Source: Luscinia megarhynchos
Lineage: Eukaryota; Chordata; Aves; Passeriformes; Turdidae
DNA length: 64,000 nt
Assembly (NCBI GenBank): GCA_034336665.1
Contig: CM067565.1
Span: 84,756,858-84,820,857 of the forward strand
Direction: 5' to 3'
Within the stretch, counting starts at the first letter, position 1. The number at the start of each line of letters is the position of its first letter. The notes under the pieces are model-generated. The model ran no database searches. It worked only from the letters and a program-made list of their open reading frames with translations, and was not told the origin of the DNA. A program made the position numbers and the translations under genes. Of the stretch, positions 40,331 to 49,829 are shown one piece after another.

Positions 40331-40671
40331 TGCAGGTGTCGAGTATGGAACACCTGTGGCGTGTGGTGCGAGGGGAGGCACAGAACACACGCAGTTCATA
40401 AACTGCAGTGGCGCTGGGGAGAGGGTACCGCAGCTCCCGCTCGAGCAGCGGGGCAGGAACCATGGCGGTCCTTCGTGGATGGGGCTAGAGGGGAGCATCC
40501 AGAGCAGGGGAAGCCGGGGACTGCCCTAGGACCGGGACACGCGCTGGCCCTCACTGCCACCAGCTCTGCCATTGCAGTCCTAGGTTCTGCCCAGGGTGTC
40601 ACCAGTGGGGTCCCTCCAACGCATCTTCCGGGAGGGAGCTCTCTGTGTCAACAGCGTTGTTGAGGCCCCAC

Positions 40672-41260
40672 AGCACAGAATGGGCCAGGCTGCTCCCCGG
40701 CTCAAGCAGGATCATCCTAGAGCACAGTTCCTGAATATCTTTGTTGGTGGAGACCCCACAATATCCCGGGACAATCTGTTCCCATGCTCAGCCACCCACA
40801 CAGCAAAAGTTCTTGGTCATGTTCAGGTAGAATATTCTGTGCAGTTTCTGCCTATTGCCTCTTGTCCTTTTGCTCAGCACCACTGAGCAGAGCCTGCCTC
40901 CATCCTCTTGGCACCCCCACTTGTGTACACTGTGCATATAGTTATATATATATATTTGTATACATTGATGAGGTGCCCTCTCGGTTATCTCTTCTCCAGG
41001 CTGAACAGGTGGAAGTCCTTCAGCCTTTCCTGGTAAGAGAGATGCTCCAGTCCCTTAATCATCTTTGTTACCCTCCACTGGGCCCACTCAGGAGCTCCAT
41101 GTCTCTTGTCCTGAGGAGCCCAGAACCGGACACAGAACTCCAGATCTGCCTCACCAGGGCTGAGCAGAGCAGCAGGATCACCTCCCTCAGCCTGCTGGCA
41201 GTGCTCTTCCTAATGCACCCCAGGATTCCATTGGGCACACTGCTGGTCACGGCTGGCTTA
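40672..41260 (-). mobile_element. CR1 LINE fragment between the divergent promoters
   Basis: Read on the minus strand this is a 5'-truncated CR1 retrotransposon: the C-terminal part of ORF2 and the 3' UTR. Diagnostic pieces on the plus strand include CTCTTCTCCAGGCTGAACAG (40993-41012), TGCTCCAGTCCCTTAATCAT and CTAATGCACCCCAGGAT, which are complements of the CR1 reverse-transcriptase tail. A short TA run is at about 40942-40953. The frames are broken. It ends within a few bases of the MCFD2 CpG island. Confidence 0.88.
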
Positions 41261-41264
41261 TCAC

Positions 41265-41900
41265 CCGCGGCCCCGCGCGCTCACCTGGAGCCGCGCGCCC
41301 GGCCCCGCCCCGCGCTGGGCGTGGCCTCACCGCACCTGCGCCGCCGCGAGGGCTCCACGTGGAGCTCGGGGCGGTGACGTCACCCGCGGGGCGGGGCGAG
41401 GCGGGGCCGAGCGGAGCGGCCAATGGCGGCGGAGCGGGCGGGGCAGCGCCGGGTCAGGGGTGATCCCGGGATGGTGGCCCGGGAATGGTGCCCAGCCCGC
41501 GCCCAGCCCGGAGCCCGCGGCACGGCGCACACCCGCCCGAGGGTACGTAGTCTGGCGGCGGCCGGGCCCCTCGGCCCGCCCCGACAGCCGGTGCTGGAGC
41601 GGGGGTGCTGGGGCCTGGGCGGGGGGCGGCGGGCCCAGCCCCAGCCCCAGCCCCATCCCGTGCGGAGGCGCTTTCTCGGGGATCCAGCCGGGGGTGGGAG
41701 GCTGGCTGGCGGCCGGCGCCGTGCCGGTGGAACCGGGGCAGCTTCAGCGGGGGCCAGGAGAAGGCCAGGGGCGGAAGGCGGCAGCCTGCGCCTGGCAGCG
41801 CGCTCCGTACGCTGAACTGCCCGCGGAGCGCGCACATGCTCGGCTGCGTGACATCTGCCCAGCTGTGCGCCTCGGGAACTCGGTCTGAACACAGCCACTC
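41265..41900 (+). promoter_or_regulatory. MCFD2: CpG-island promoter of MCFD2
   Basis: A very GC- and CpG-rich block starts abruptly at the edge of a CR1 copy near 41260. It contains an E-box CACGTG (41356-41361), a perfect CRE palindrome TGACGTCA (41375-41382), GC boxes, and CCAATGGCGGC at 41420-41430 (CCAAT box overlapping a YY1-like core). There is no TATA box. The order of motifs fits a dispersed housekeeping promoter just upstream of exon 1. Confidence 0.7.
41430..41542 (+). other. MCFD2: MCFD2 non-coding exon 1 (approximate)
   Basis: The first coding exon begins with only nine bases of 5' UTR after a clean acceptor, so an upstream non-coding exon is required. The best candidate ends at the strong donor CGAGG|GTACGT at 41543-41544 in the CpG island. 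The 5' end (transcription start) cannot be read from sequence; the value given is a guess downstream of the CCAAT/CRE cluster. An end one base earlier is also possible. Confidence 0.55.
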
Positions 41901-42287
41901 GTTAGATGGAGCCGCTTCCATGTCGTAAGCGACCTTTGCGTCCCATAGCTCTGAGGCAGGTCTGCCTGGGGCAGAGGGCATGGTTGCTTGTTTGACTGGA
42001 AGGTATATGAAAACCCAAGCATGGCTAAGGTGTGCGCATTAGCTGTGAGAAAAAAATAAAAAAAGACATTATATGAAAATTACTGCATAATTCAGAAAAA
42101 TAGGGATCTTCATAAAAACTCTTAATTGGAGCTCTCTGGTTCTCTCCTTGCCAAGAGTTTCCCATGCAGCAAGTTCTTATATTCTGAAACTTAATGAGGC
42201 TGTTTCTGAGCACTGTCTAAATCTGCTGAAAGTAGATCATATTTTTAATCTGGTTTTTTTTGGGGGGGGATGTTTTCTTTTTTGTAG
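41543..42287 (+). other. MCFD2: MCFD2 intron 1
   Basis: Begins GTACGT and ends TTTTTTGTAG. The first 250 bp are GC-rich with G-quadruplex-capable runs on both strands at 41601-41659. The rest is AT-rich. Confidence 0.7.
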
Positions 42288-42439
42288 GCGATCACAATGG
42301 CCCAAAGGACGTTTAGAACACATTTGCTATTCTGCTTTGCTATGGCTGCATTCTTCATCTCTGCCCTAGCTGAGGAACACGTAGGAGAGAGTCAACATCC
42401 AAATATTCGCCTTGATAAGAATTTGGTGCAAGATAAAGA
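42288..42439 (+). CDS. MCFD2: MCFD2 exon 2 (9 nt of 5' UTR, start codon, signal peptide)
   Basis: The acceptor TTTTTTGTAG ends at 42287; the start codon is at 42297-42299, nine bases in. It encodes residues 1-47 and two bases of codon 48: a basic N-region (MAQRTFRTH), a hydrophobic core ([16 protein letters not shown]) and the acidic mature start EEHVGE. The donor GA|GTATGT is at 42440. The signal sequence targets the protein to the ER lumen, where it meets LMAN1. Confidence 0.95.
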
Positions 42440-44425
42440 GTATGTGTTCTGTGTTCTAAAAGTGTAAACTTTACTTCTTAATGATTTTCTTATCTCTAAA
42501 GTGTTATGCGAGTTGGACTTAAACCTAAGGCACCCTGTTTTCTCAGAATGTTGTATGATTAGCTAAAGCCACATATGAGACATGCTTGCTTGATAAATTT
42601 GTAGAGATATGAGACCTAGAAAGGTCTCTCTGGAGCCTTTAGCACTACTTATGCTACAAAGAATTTCTTACAGAAATCCTGCTTACGCATGTCAGCATAC
42701 TTTAGACAAAATCATATTCCTAACAGCATCCTCTGGGAGAGGATGTAGAGTTGAGTTTATTTTCTCATTTGCTACTTCATAAATGCAAAACAGTTCTAGC
42801 AGCAAATAAAACTCCCTAGAACACTTCATGGTTGACTGGGAAAGATCTTCCTCCAGTTCCTGTGCTTTGGAAGACAGCCAAAAAGAGATTTTGGGCTCTG
42901 CTTCAGTTGTTTTGATAGCCTGCTAAGTAGACCAGAAGAAATAGAAATAGCTGAGGTATTAGAGGCCTCTACAGCCCCTCTAATAAACGACCTTTGTGCC
43001 CCCTTTATCTTGGTATCAAACTGTAGCTTTTAGTTGCCCAGAGTGCTTTTAGATTATAATATTTGATCAAAGACTAAATTTGCTGTAAACAGAGAATTAA
43101 ATATTAACTGATGGAAATGTTGTGGTTTTTTTTTTTTTCTTAGACACATCATGGAGCACTTGGAAGGTGTTATCGAGAAACCAGAATCTGAGATGTCTCC
43201 ACAAGAGTTGCAGCTCCATTACTTCAAAATGCATGATTATGATGGCAATAATTTGCTAGATGGGTTAGAACTTGCTACTGCTATCTCACATGTCCACAAA
43301 GAGGTTGGTGTAGTTTTGTAAAGGCATATGTGTTTGGAAACAGTTCTGACTCTAAAAGCAGCAGAACAGCAACACATCTTCATTGCACTTACAGTTTTGC
43401 CTGAAAATGAGACTATTTTTCTTCTGATAGTTCTGGCTGAATTTATAAATTATTTGTACTTTATCACAGCTTTCCATGTCACATTGCAGTTTTTAGGAAG
43501 TTTCCATTTTAGTTTCAACTCTAGAATCAGGAAGGGCGCCAGGGGGAAAATCATTTTACAGAGGGCATACTTTGGCAGGTAGGGATGGGGAGAAAGGGAA
43601 ATCACCCAAAATGGGGCACGATTGAATCATGTGATATGACACTGTTTTCAACTTCAGACTGTTACTGCTGTGTATACGCAAACTATAAAAAACCTCTTGC
43701 ACAAGATCTATATTAGAAGAACCTGCTGTGGTTTGCTTCTTCTTAAACTCAATTTCTCTTTCCAGTCATTAGGAACACAATAGAAACACATTATCTCATA
43801 TTGACCTTCTGGTAGTTACAATTCAGAATAGCGTAACTTCCTGCTAATAACCTGTGGCAAAAAATACTGAGCCAAGAACAGAATAATGACTGGCTGTTTC
43901 TTGTGCAAAGGCACCTCTTTGTGTTCCCATAAGGGGTGTTACTAAGAATTTTACTGACTTCAAGCTACAGTGTTTGTACTACATCAAATCCTGATTAAGA
44001 ATACATTTATTAGATGATTGTCCATCATTATACATTGTGGTATTCAGCTTTTGGAACTTCTGACCAAGAATCTTGACTGCAGAATGCTCGTTCTGAAGTC
44101 CAAAGAACTTTGACTTCAAAGCTTCCATCTGATGAAATTTGCTTACATTGTTATAAATTGTTACATAAAACTTAGTACCAAATTAGGCAGCAAACATGAC
44201 AGCTTAGTAAAAAATTAGTTGACAATAATCTGTCACATGTGCCATTAGATGAGAAGGATTGCTAAACTGTTCACTGTGGTTTTGTTTTTGTAGGAAGGTG
44301 GTGAGCATACCCAAGCAATGAAGGAAGAAGAGCTAATTAGTCTAATAGATGATGTCTTGAGAGATGATGACAAGAACAATGACGGATACATTGACTATGC
44401 AGAATTTGCAAAATCACTGGAATAA
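42297..44425 (+). CDS. MCFD2: MCFD2, complete joined CDS (three coding exons)
   Basis: Multiple coagulation factor deficiency protein 2, a soluble EF-hand protein of the ER and ERGIC. In the known family it binds the lectin LMAN1 (ERGIC-53) with calcium and exports glycoproteins such as factors V and VIII to the Golgi; human loss causes combined F5F8 deficiency. Exons 42297-42439, 43144-43303 and 44294-44425 join in frame to 144 residues (human 146). Residues 1-25 are a signal peptide with a FFISALA end. EF-hand 1 spans D79-E90 ([12 protein letters not shown]) and EF-hand 2 D127-E138 ([12 protein letters not shown]); all calcium ligand positions are intact. The ATG has A at -3 and G at +4. 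The stop TAA is at 44423-44425. Confidence 0.97.
42440..43143 (+). other. MCFD2: MCFD2 intron 2
   Basis: Begins GTATGT and ends in a pure T/C tract and TTAG. No repeats or conserved sites are recognised. Confidence 0.8.
43144..43303 (+). CDS. MCFD2: MCFD2 exon 3 (EF-hand 1)
   Basis: The acceptor is TTTTTCTTAG|ACA after a 12-T tract; the donor is GAG|GTTGGT. It completes Glu48 and encodes up to Glu101. It contains [28 protein letters not shown] and the calcium loop D79-x-D81-x-N83-x-L85-x-D87-x-x-E90, followed by the helix [11 protein letters not shown]. It is nearly identical to the mammalian protein. Confidence 0.96.
43304..44293 (+). other. MCFD2: MCFD2 intron 3
   Basis: Begins GTTGGT and ends TTTTTGTAG. 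The sequence is AT-rich and shows no recognised element. Confidence 0.8.
44294..44425 (+). CDS. MCFD2: MCFD2 exon 4 (EF-hand 2 and stop)
   Basis: The acceptor TTTTTGTAG|GAA begins on a codon boundary. It encodes residues 102-144: a variable acidic linker ([13 protein letters not shown]), the helix [12 protein letters not shown], the loop D127-x-N129-x-D131-x-Y133-x-D135-x-x-E138, and the end FAKSLE before TAA. The second EF-hand and C-terminal end are the segment most often mutated in human F5F8 deficiency, and they are unchanged here. Confidence 0.96.
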   Translation, partial: EGGEHTQAMKEEELISLIDDVLRDDDKNNDGYIDYAEFAKSLE

Positions 44426-46620
44426 GGGTTTGTTTCTCCTTCTAACCACATGAAAATGTGAACCAGTATAATGTGATTCATTATTGTGTCTTATAACCTC
44501 TGTGCTGTAAGGAGGAAAGGTGTACCAGTTCCAGCTGAATTTATTTGAAAGTTGTATGTGTCAAGAGTTTTGCTAACTTGGAATGAGAGCCATGTTTGAC
44601 TAAACATAACTACTCATTTGAATCATGAAGCATGGAAGTGTCAACAGTACTTACACAGGGTACAGCTGACAAACTCCTAAGTAGCTCTGTATGAATACTA
44701 AATAGAATCATTAGCATCTAAATTTCAGGTTTTCAATCATTGGGTTTTATAGCTCTTATTTGCTTACATCTTCTATTTAAAATTATACCTAGAAAGCAAG
44801 AAATTATTACTTCATATAGTTATATTCCAAGGGTAAATGCCTTTACCTTCTCTCTAATTTACAAGGAAATCTGCAGATGAGTACATGTGCTTGAAACAGC
44901 AGTTGTAGAGGGAAGGCATTTGAATGTGGGTTATGTCTGAGTTCCACATGACACCATATGGAGCTTAACAGTATTTGAATAAATTGAGTATTTTTACATA
45001 TACGTACTTCCTAGCATACCCTTACATATAAATATATATACATGTGCTTTTCAATTTTTTGTTCTCTGCAGATTTACTTTTTATACCTTAGTTTACTGGG
45101 GTTTTTTTTTAATATACCTTCCATGTTTTCTTAAGAAAATTGAAGTATTTTTATTACATTTGTATGTTGTGTTAATGCTGTATAGTATTTGTTAGAGTAG
45201 CTTCTGCTATCTCATTCTGAATCATAGAATGGCCTCGGTTGGAAGGGACCTTACAGATCATTCAGTTCCAACACCCCTGCCAGGGTCAGGGACACGTTTC
45301 CATTAGACCAGGTTGCTCCCTCTCCAGGGTTAGGGCATCTACAGCTTCTTTGGGCAGCCTGTTCCAGTGCTTCTCCATGCAGACAGTTAAGAATTTTTTC
45401 CTAACATCTAATTTAAACCTAGCCTTTGTCACTACATTGAGAGAGTCCCACTCCATCATTTGTGTAGGCTCCCTTCAGGTACTGGATGGCTGCCATTAAG
45501 TTACCCCAAAGCCTTTTCTTTTTCAGACTGTACAATCCCAGTTCTCTCAGCTTTTCATCACAGGAGAGGTGCTCCATCCCTCTAATTGTCTTGGTGGCCT
45601 CCTCTGGACTTTCTCCAACAGGTCCATGTCCATCCTGAGCTGGGCCCCCAGAGCTGGATGCTCTGGGTTCCAGGTGGGTCTCACCAGGGCAGAGCAGAGC
45701 AGAGGGGCAGAATCCCCTCCCTGCCCTGCTGCCCACACTGCTCTGGATGCAGCCCAGGACACATTTCTGGCTCTCTGGGCTGGGAGTGCCCATGGCTGGG
45801 TCTTGTCCAGCCTCTCACCCACCAGCACCCCCAAGTCCTTCTCACAGGGCTGCTCTGATCTGTTCATTCCCCAGCCTGTGCTCATACCAGGGTTGCTCCA
45901 TTCCAGGTGCAGCACCTTGCATTTGGTCTTGTTAAACTTAATGAGATTCCTGTGGGCCCACTTCTTGAGCTTGTCCAGGACCTTCTGGATAGCATCCTAT
46001 CCTTCAGGAGTGTTTTGAAGGTCACAGTAACAATAAACCAGTTTAATATTAAAGCTTTTGTTCAATTTGGGTTTTACAGTATTAGCCAGCAGGAGTGAGC
46101 AAGTAATGCTGCCTTGTTAAGGTTTAAGTTCATATTCCTTGACACTTAAATTATGGTATTATTTTCAGGAAGTATTTCATAATTTGACAGTTTCAAGCTA
46201 CTTGAGTGTTTCCGAATTATCATGGCTCTAGGAATATTTTCACTGTCTTGACTCAATATTTGATAAGTTAAAGAGTTTAAGGATATTAGAGCGGTGATGT
46301 ATTGCTGTGTTGTTGATGTTTGGTGACTGAAACGTAATTGAAATCTTTAACTGCATTCGATGATTATTCATTAATAAAGAATCTAAATGTTAGCCTATTT
46401 CTGTAAAATGTATAAAGAGCTATTTTCTGTACAAAATTATTCTTATACAAGAGAAACACATATGTAAAAGAATCTATTTCCTCTCTTTAAATGTTTGTGC
46501 AATGAAGCCTGAGTGTTGGATTTTTTTTTTCTTGTACTAGTTATTTATTTTGAAACCTTTGTGGCCAGGTTTGTGCTGGTTGTACAAGCAATAAAATTAA
46601 GCTGGGGTTTGTGTATACTG
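44426..46620 (+). other. MCFD2: MCFD2 3' UTR region with several poly(A) signals
   Basis: AATAAA hexamers occur at 44978-44983, 46032-46037, 46373-46378 and 46590-46595. The first gives a 3' UTR of about 0.6 kb. The later ones require reading through the CR1 insertion at about 45222-46016. Mammalian MCFD2 has a multi-kilobase 3' UTR, so the distal signals are plausible. The region is AT-rich and has no coding content outside the CR1. Confidence 0.55.
45222..46016 (-). mobile_element. CR1 LINE, about 0.8 kb, in the MCFD2 3' region
   Basis: The plus strand begins with ATCATAGAATGG, complement of the CR1 3' terminus, and continues through the 3' UTR into the ORF2 C-terminus. Minus-strand readings show KWAHRNL, KTKCKVLHL, EKDLGVLVGERL, LCSALVRPTW and LRELGLYSLKKKRLWG, all typical of the end of CR1 ORF2, but split over two frames. 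It is a 5'-truncated copy, less decayed than the others here, so a comparatively recent insertion. It is antisense to MCFD2. Confidence 0.92.
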
Positions 46621-46903
46621 GTAGGATACACAAGGCTGGAAGTGCCAGTAAGAAATGTATCTCATTTGCTGATGTATTTTTAAGCTTGTCTCTCTTACAG
46701 TCATCTTAAAATTCTTTCAGTTACAGTTTTTTGTTTTTTTTTTTATCTCTTCTGAGGCTGAATGATCTGGAGTGAATGTTGAATTGGAAAAAAGTGTAGG
46801 AAATGCTAGTGGCTAAGAGGGCAGAAGAGGTTAAGCTGCTCAGCTTTGAGCACTTAAAGCAGGTTGCCTGTAGCCCTGTCAACTCTTATATGCTTATTGC
46901 TCT

Positions 46904-47461
46904 TGTGGTTTAAGCCCAGCTGGCAGCAAGGGACCACAGAGCTGCACACTCCCCCTGGTCAGATGGTGGAGAGAATCAGAAGGGAAAAAGTGAGAAAACA
47001 TGGTGGTTGAAATGAAGATAGTTTAATAGCTAAAGCAAAAGCCCTGAGTGCAAGCAAAGCAAAATACAGAATTCCTTCATCCCTGCCCAAGGGCAGGTGT
47101 GTGTCAGGAGAGCAAGGCTCCATCACACATAATGATTGCTTGGGACGATAAATGCCATCACGCCAAATAGACCCTCCTCTCTTCCTTCATCCCCCTTAGC
47201 TTTGTGTGCTGAGCATGACACCATATGCTCAGGAGCATCCCTTTGGTCATTTGGGATCAGCTATCCTGGCTCTGTCCTATCAGCTCCTTGTGCACCTCTC
47301 ACTGGTGCGGGATGAGAAGCAGAAAAAAAGACTGTAAGCTCTGCTCAGCAACAATGAAAAATCCCCGTGTTACCAAGTCTATTTCCAGTACAAATCCAAA
47401 ACACAGCTCTATACTAACTACTGTAAATAAAATGAACTCTTTGCCAGCCAAAATTAGCACA
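46904..47461 (-). mobile_element. Solo LTR of an ERVL-like endogenous retrovirus, passerine type
   Basis: A 558-bp unit that on the minus strand starts TGTGCTAATTTTGGCTGGC and ends ...GGGCTTAAACCACA. It matches in order the abundant songbird LTR I recognise: a GAGAAGCAGAAA block, AGCTCCTTGTGCACC, CCCTTTGGTCA, GCTCAGCA, then the ATTAAA poly(A) signal (complement at about 47018-47023) and CTCTCCACCATCTGACC near its end. No internal retroviral genes flank it, so it is a recombined solo LTR. The expected TATA-like box looks mutated. A clear target-site duplication was not resolved. Confidence 0.82.
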
Positions 47462-49829
47462 ATGCTTAAGGCTCTGAGTTTTGGGTTCCTTTTAGCTGAA
47501 AGGGCGTAACTCTTTTGCATGGTTTTCTCATCACATGCAACCACCTGTGAGTCCATTTATATACTTCTGTTGTATTCATGTGCATATTTATTAACTGCTA
47601 TTAGATGTGGCAAAAGATATGCACCACAGAATCATCATATTGGAAATCATGATAAATGCTGGTAATACAAACTTTATTTGCCAGCTATTTTAAATTTGTT
47701 TAAGGGTTCAGAAATATAAATAGAAAAACTATTTACTGAAAAGGGAAAACAAAATTGGCACTTTTTGATATGTGTGAAGAGCAAAATAAAATTTCTGCTT
47801 TCCTAGAAAGAACAGTTCAAGAAAAGTTACCCAAGCTGGAAACCTGCATCATCATGTCTTAACACAGCTTCCTAAAACAAATACACATGTGTAATTAAGT
47901 ACAATTAAAGATAAGTGTTTTAAGAGCTAGAGAGCTTTCTCAATTATTAAGTAGAAAAGTGCAAGTTTGCTGAGAATGAGCATGAATCAAACTTTTTTTT
48001 TCAAATATAACTCATTTGTGTGCTAGTTGTAGCTCAGATGATACCCCCAAGTGTGCTGGCACAGACCGTATATATATAGAGTATTTTTTGTTTCATATAT
48101 ATAAAATACGACCTTTACAACAGTACTACTCATCTGTAAAGCAGCTCTAGCTTCCATAGAACAGTACAATTTCCATTTCACAGATAAATAACAAAATAGA
48201 AGGGCTGTTTGTTTCAGTGAAGATCAATCATATCTCTGACAGAAACAGAAGATCAGAAGAATGTTGTTACCTGTGATCTTCATGTCTTCCCAGTCCATGA
48301 TCTAAAGGGATGAAGATTAGCATTCCCCATTGGAGAGAACACATCTAGCCTTGCATTACTGTCTACTATGTGCTAAGTCCAAAATGTTTAGGTTATCTGC
48401 TTTTACCTCACAAAATATTGCTGAATCTAGCAACTAAAGAAGATACTTAAACTTGTTCTTGAAGCCCTCCTCAACTGAGGGGGTTTTTTAGTGATAAATC
48501 TAGAACAAAATTCTAGAACAAAGAGAAAGGTCTTAACCAGTGCGTGTCAGACTTCTGTTAATGACAGGACTGACTGGCTAGAAGTCCCCCATCAAGAGTT
48601 TACCTGCATATTCACACAGGCTTTATCACCTTTTGGGGTTTCTTCCTTCATTGCTTATAACCTTAAAATGTGTTAGATTCATTAGGGGATGGCTACAGAC
48701 TCACAAATTCCAGTTTTGTCTAAAGTATTTTTTAATCCTGCAATTCACAGGTGAAAGAAGAGTAATTCAGAGACAATGTCATAATCGACAGAGCCACTAG
48801 ATAGCGTATGGACACTGCACATCACTTCCCTGCAGTATGGAACAGTGATTCAACAACCTGCCTTTCCCTAAACCGTCATCAGTATTCTGACCACAGGCAC
48901 GGCTTGCTCCTCCTACAACATAACATTGACAGCATGATGCCTGCATTTTTATTAGTTTATAGCTGTCATAAAAGTTTACTACAGATGGGACTGCTTTCTG
49001 GTAATTAATTTTCATTATTTAGGGAATACAAATTGATTTGAAGTGATAGTAAAGGAGCTCTCATTGTAATTTTGTCAGTAAAAAAATGGTGTATTAGGAA
49101 GGCTTTTGAATATAAGCATCAAGCTTTGTCTGATGCTTCTTGACCATCTCTAGTTGACCTGGGAGAGGGACCATGATGTATCTACAGTGATCTCAACCAA
49201 CATTAAAGAATATTGGCCAGGGTTTAGTAGGAGTCTGAAGTCTTACTGCTTTTGCATTAGATATAAGAGCTTCTGTCACTGTTCTTACAGGCAGAGGTGT
49301 GGTATGGTCTGATCAGCCATTTCTGCTTAAGGTGAAGTTTATGGCCTTTTTTCCTCCTCTTCCCCATTACGTGTAAGTCTGTCTGTCCATTGCAACATGA
49401 AATCACCACATAATGGTCTAAGCTTTTATTAAACTAGGTAGGGCAGGCATCCTTGCATACCTTATTCTGAATTATTTATTTTCACAAGGAATTTGTGTTC
49501 TAAACACTTCATTATGATGGACAGATCCTCTGTCCACATTGACTGAGATTCATTACAAGGGAAGTTATTAATTCCTTACAGAAAGTTTCTCTGAAGTTAC
49601 ATTTTTTCTTCCCATTTTGCCTAATAAACTCTGAAGAGCAGCCTAATTCTTAAGGCCTAATACACACTGCAATTGTCTCAACCTTCCTCAGCTGCATTGC
49701 AGCTTTGCACATAGGTAGAGGGCAGTGTAACATACAACTCAAAAGTCTGCTGCCAGATAGGACATTTTACAAGAAATCAGTGCTGCAGGGAACATAGTGT
49801 CATCTGCCATCTGATCCAAGTGACCGACT
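47462..49829. other. Intergenic, nothing recognised
   Basis: AT-rich sequence between the solo LTR and the old LINE. It contains short TATA-rich runs near 48069-48107. Small open frames lack any protein signature. Confidence 0.6.

Noticed and set aside
39047..40498. 483-codon minus-strand open frame across the TTC7A CpG island
   Set aside because: It contains TTC7A exon 1 in frame, but the rest reads through the exon 1 donor into intron 1 and upstream of the promoter. Its length is explained by GC-rich sequence poor in stop codons. Only 39724-39880 (and possibly up to 40042) is supported.
40784..41377. 197-codon plus-strand open frame between the genes
   Set aside because: It is the antisense reading of a CR1 LINE followed by CpG-island sequence.
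45569..46018. 149-codon plus-strand open frame downstream of MCFD2
   Set aside because: It is the antisense strand of the CR1 copy at 45222-46016.
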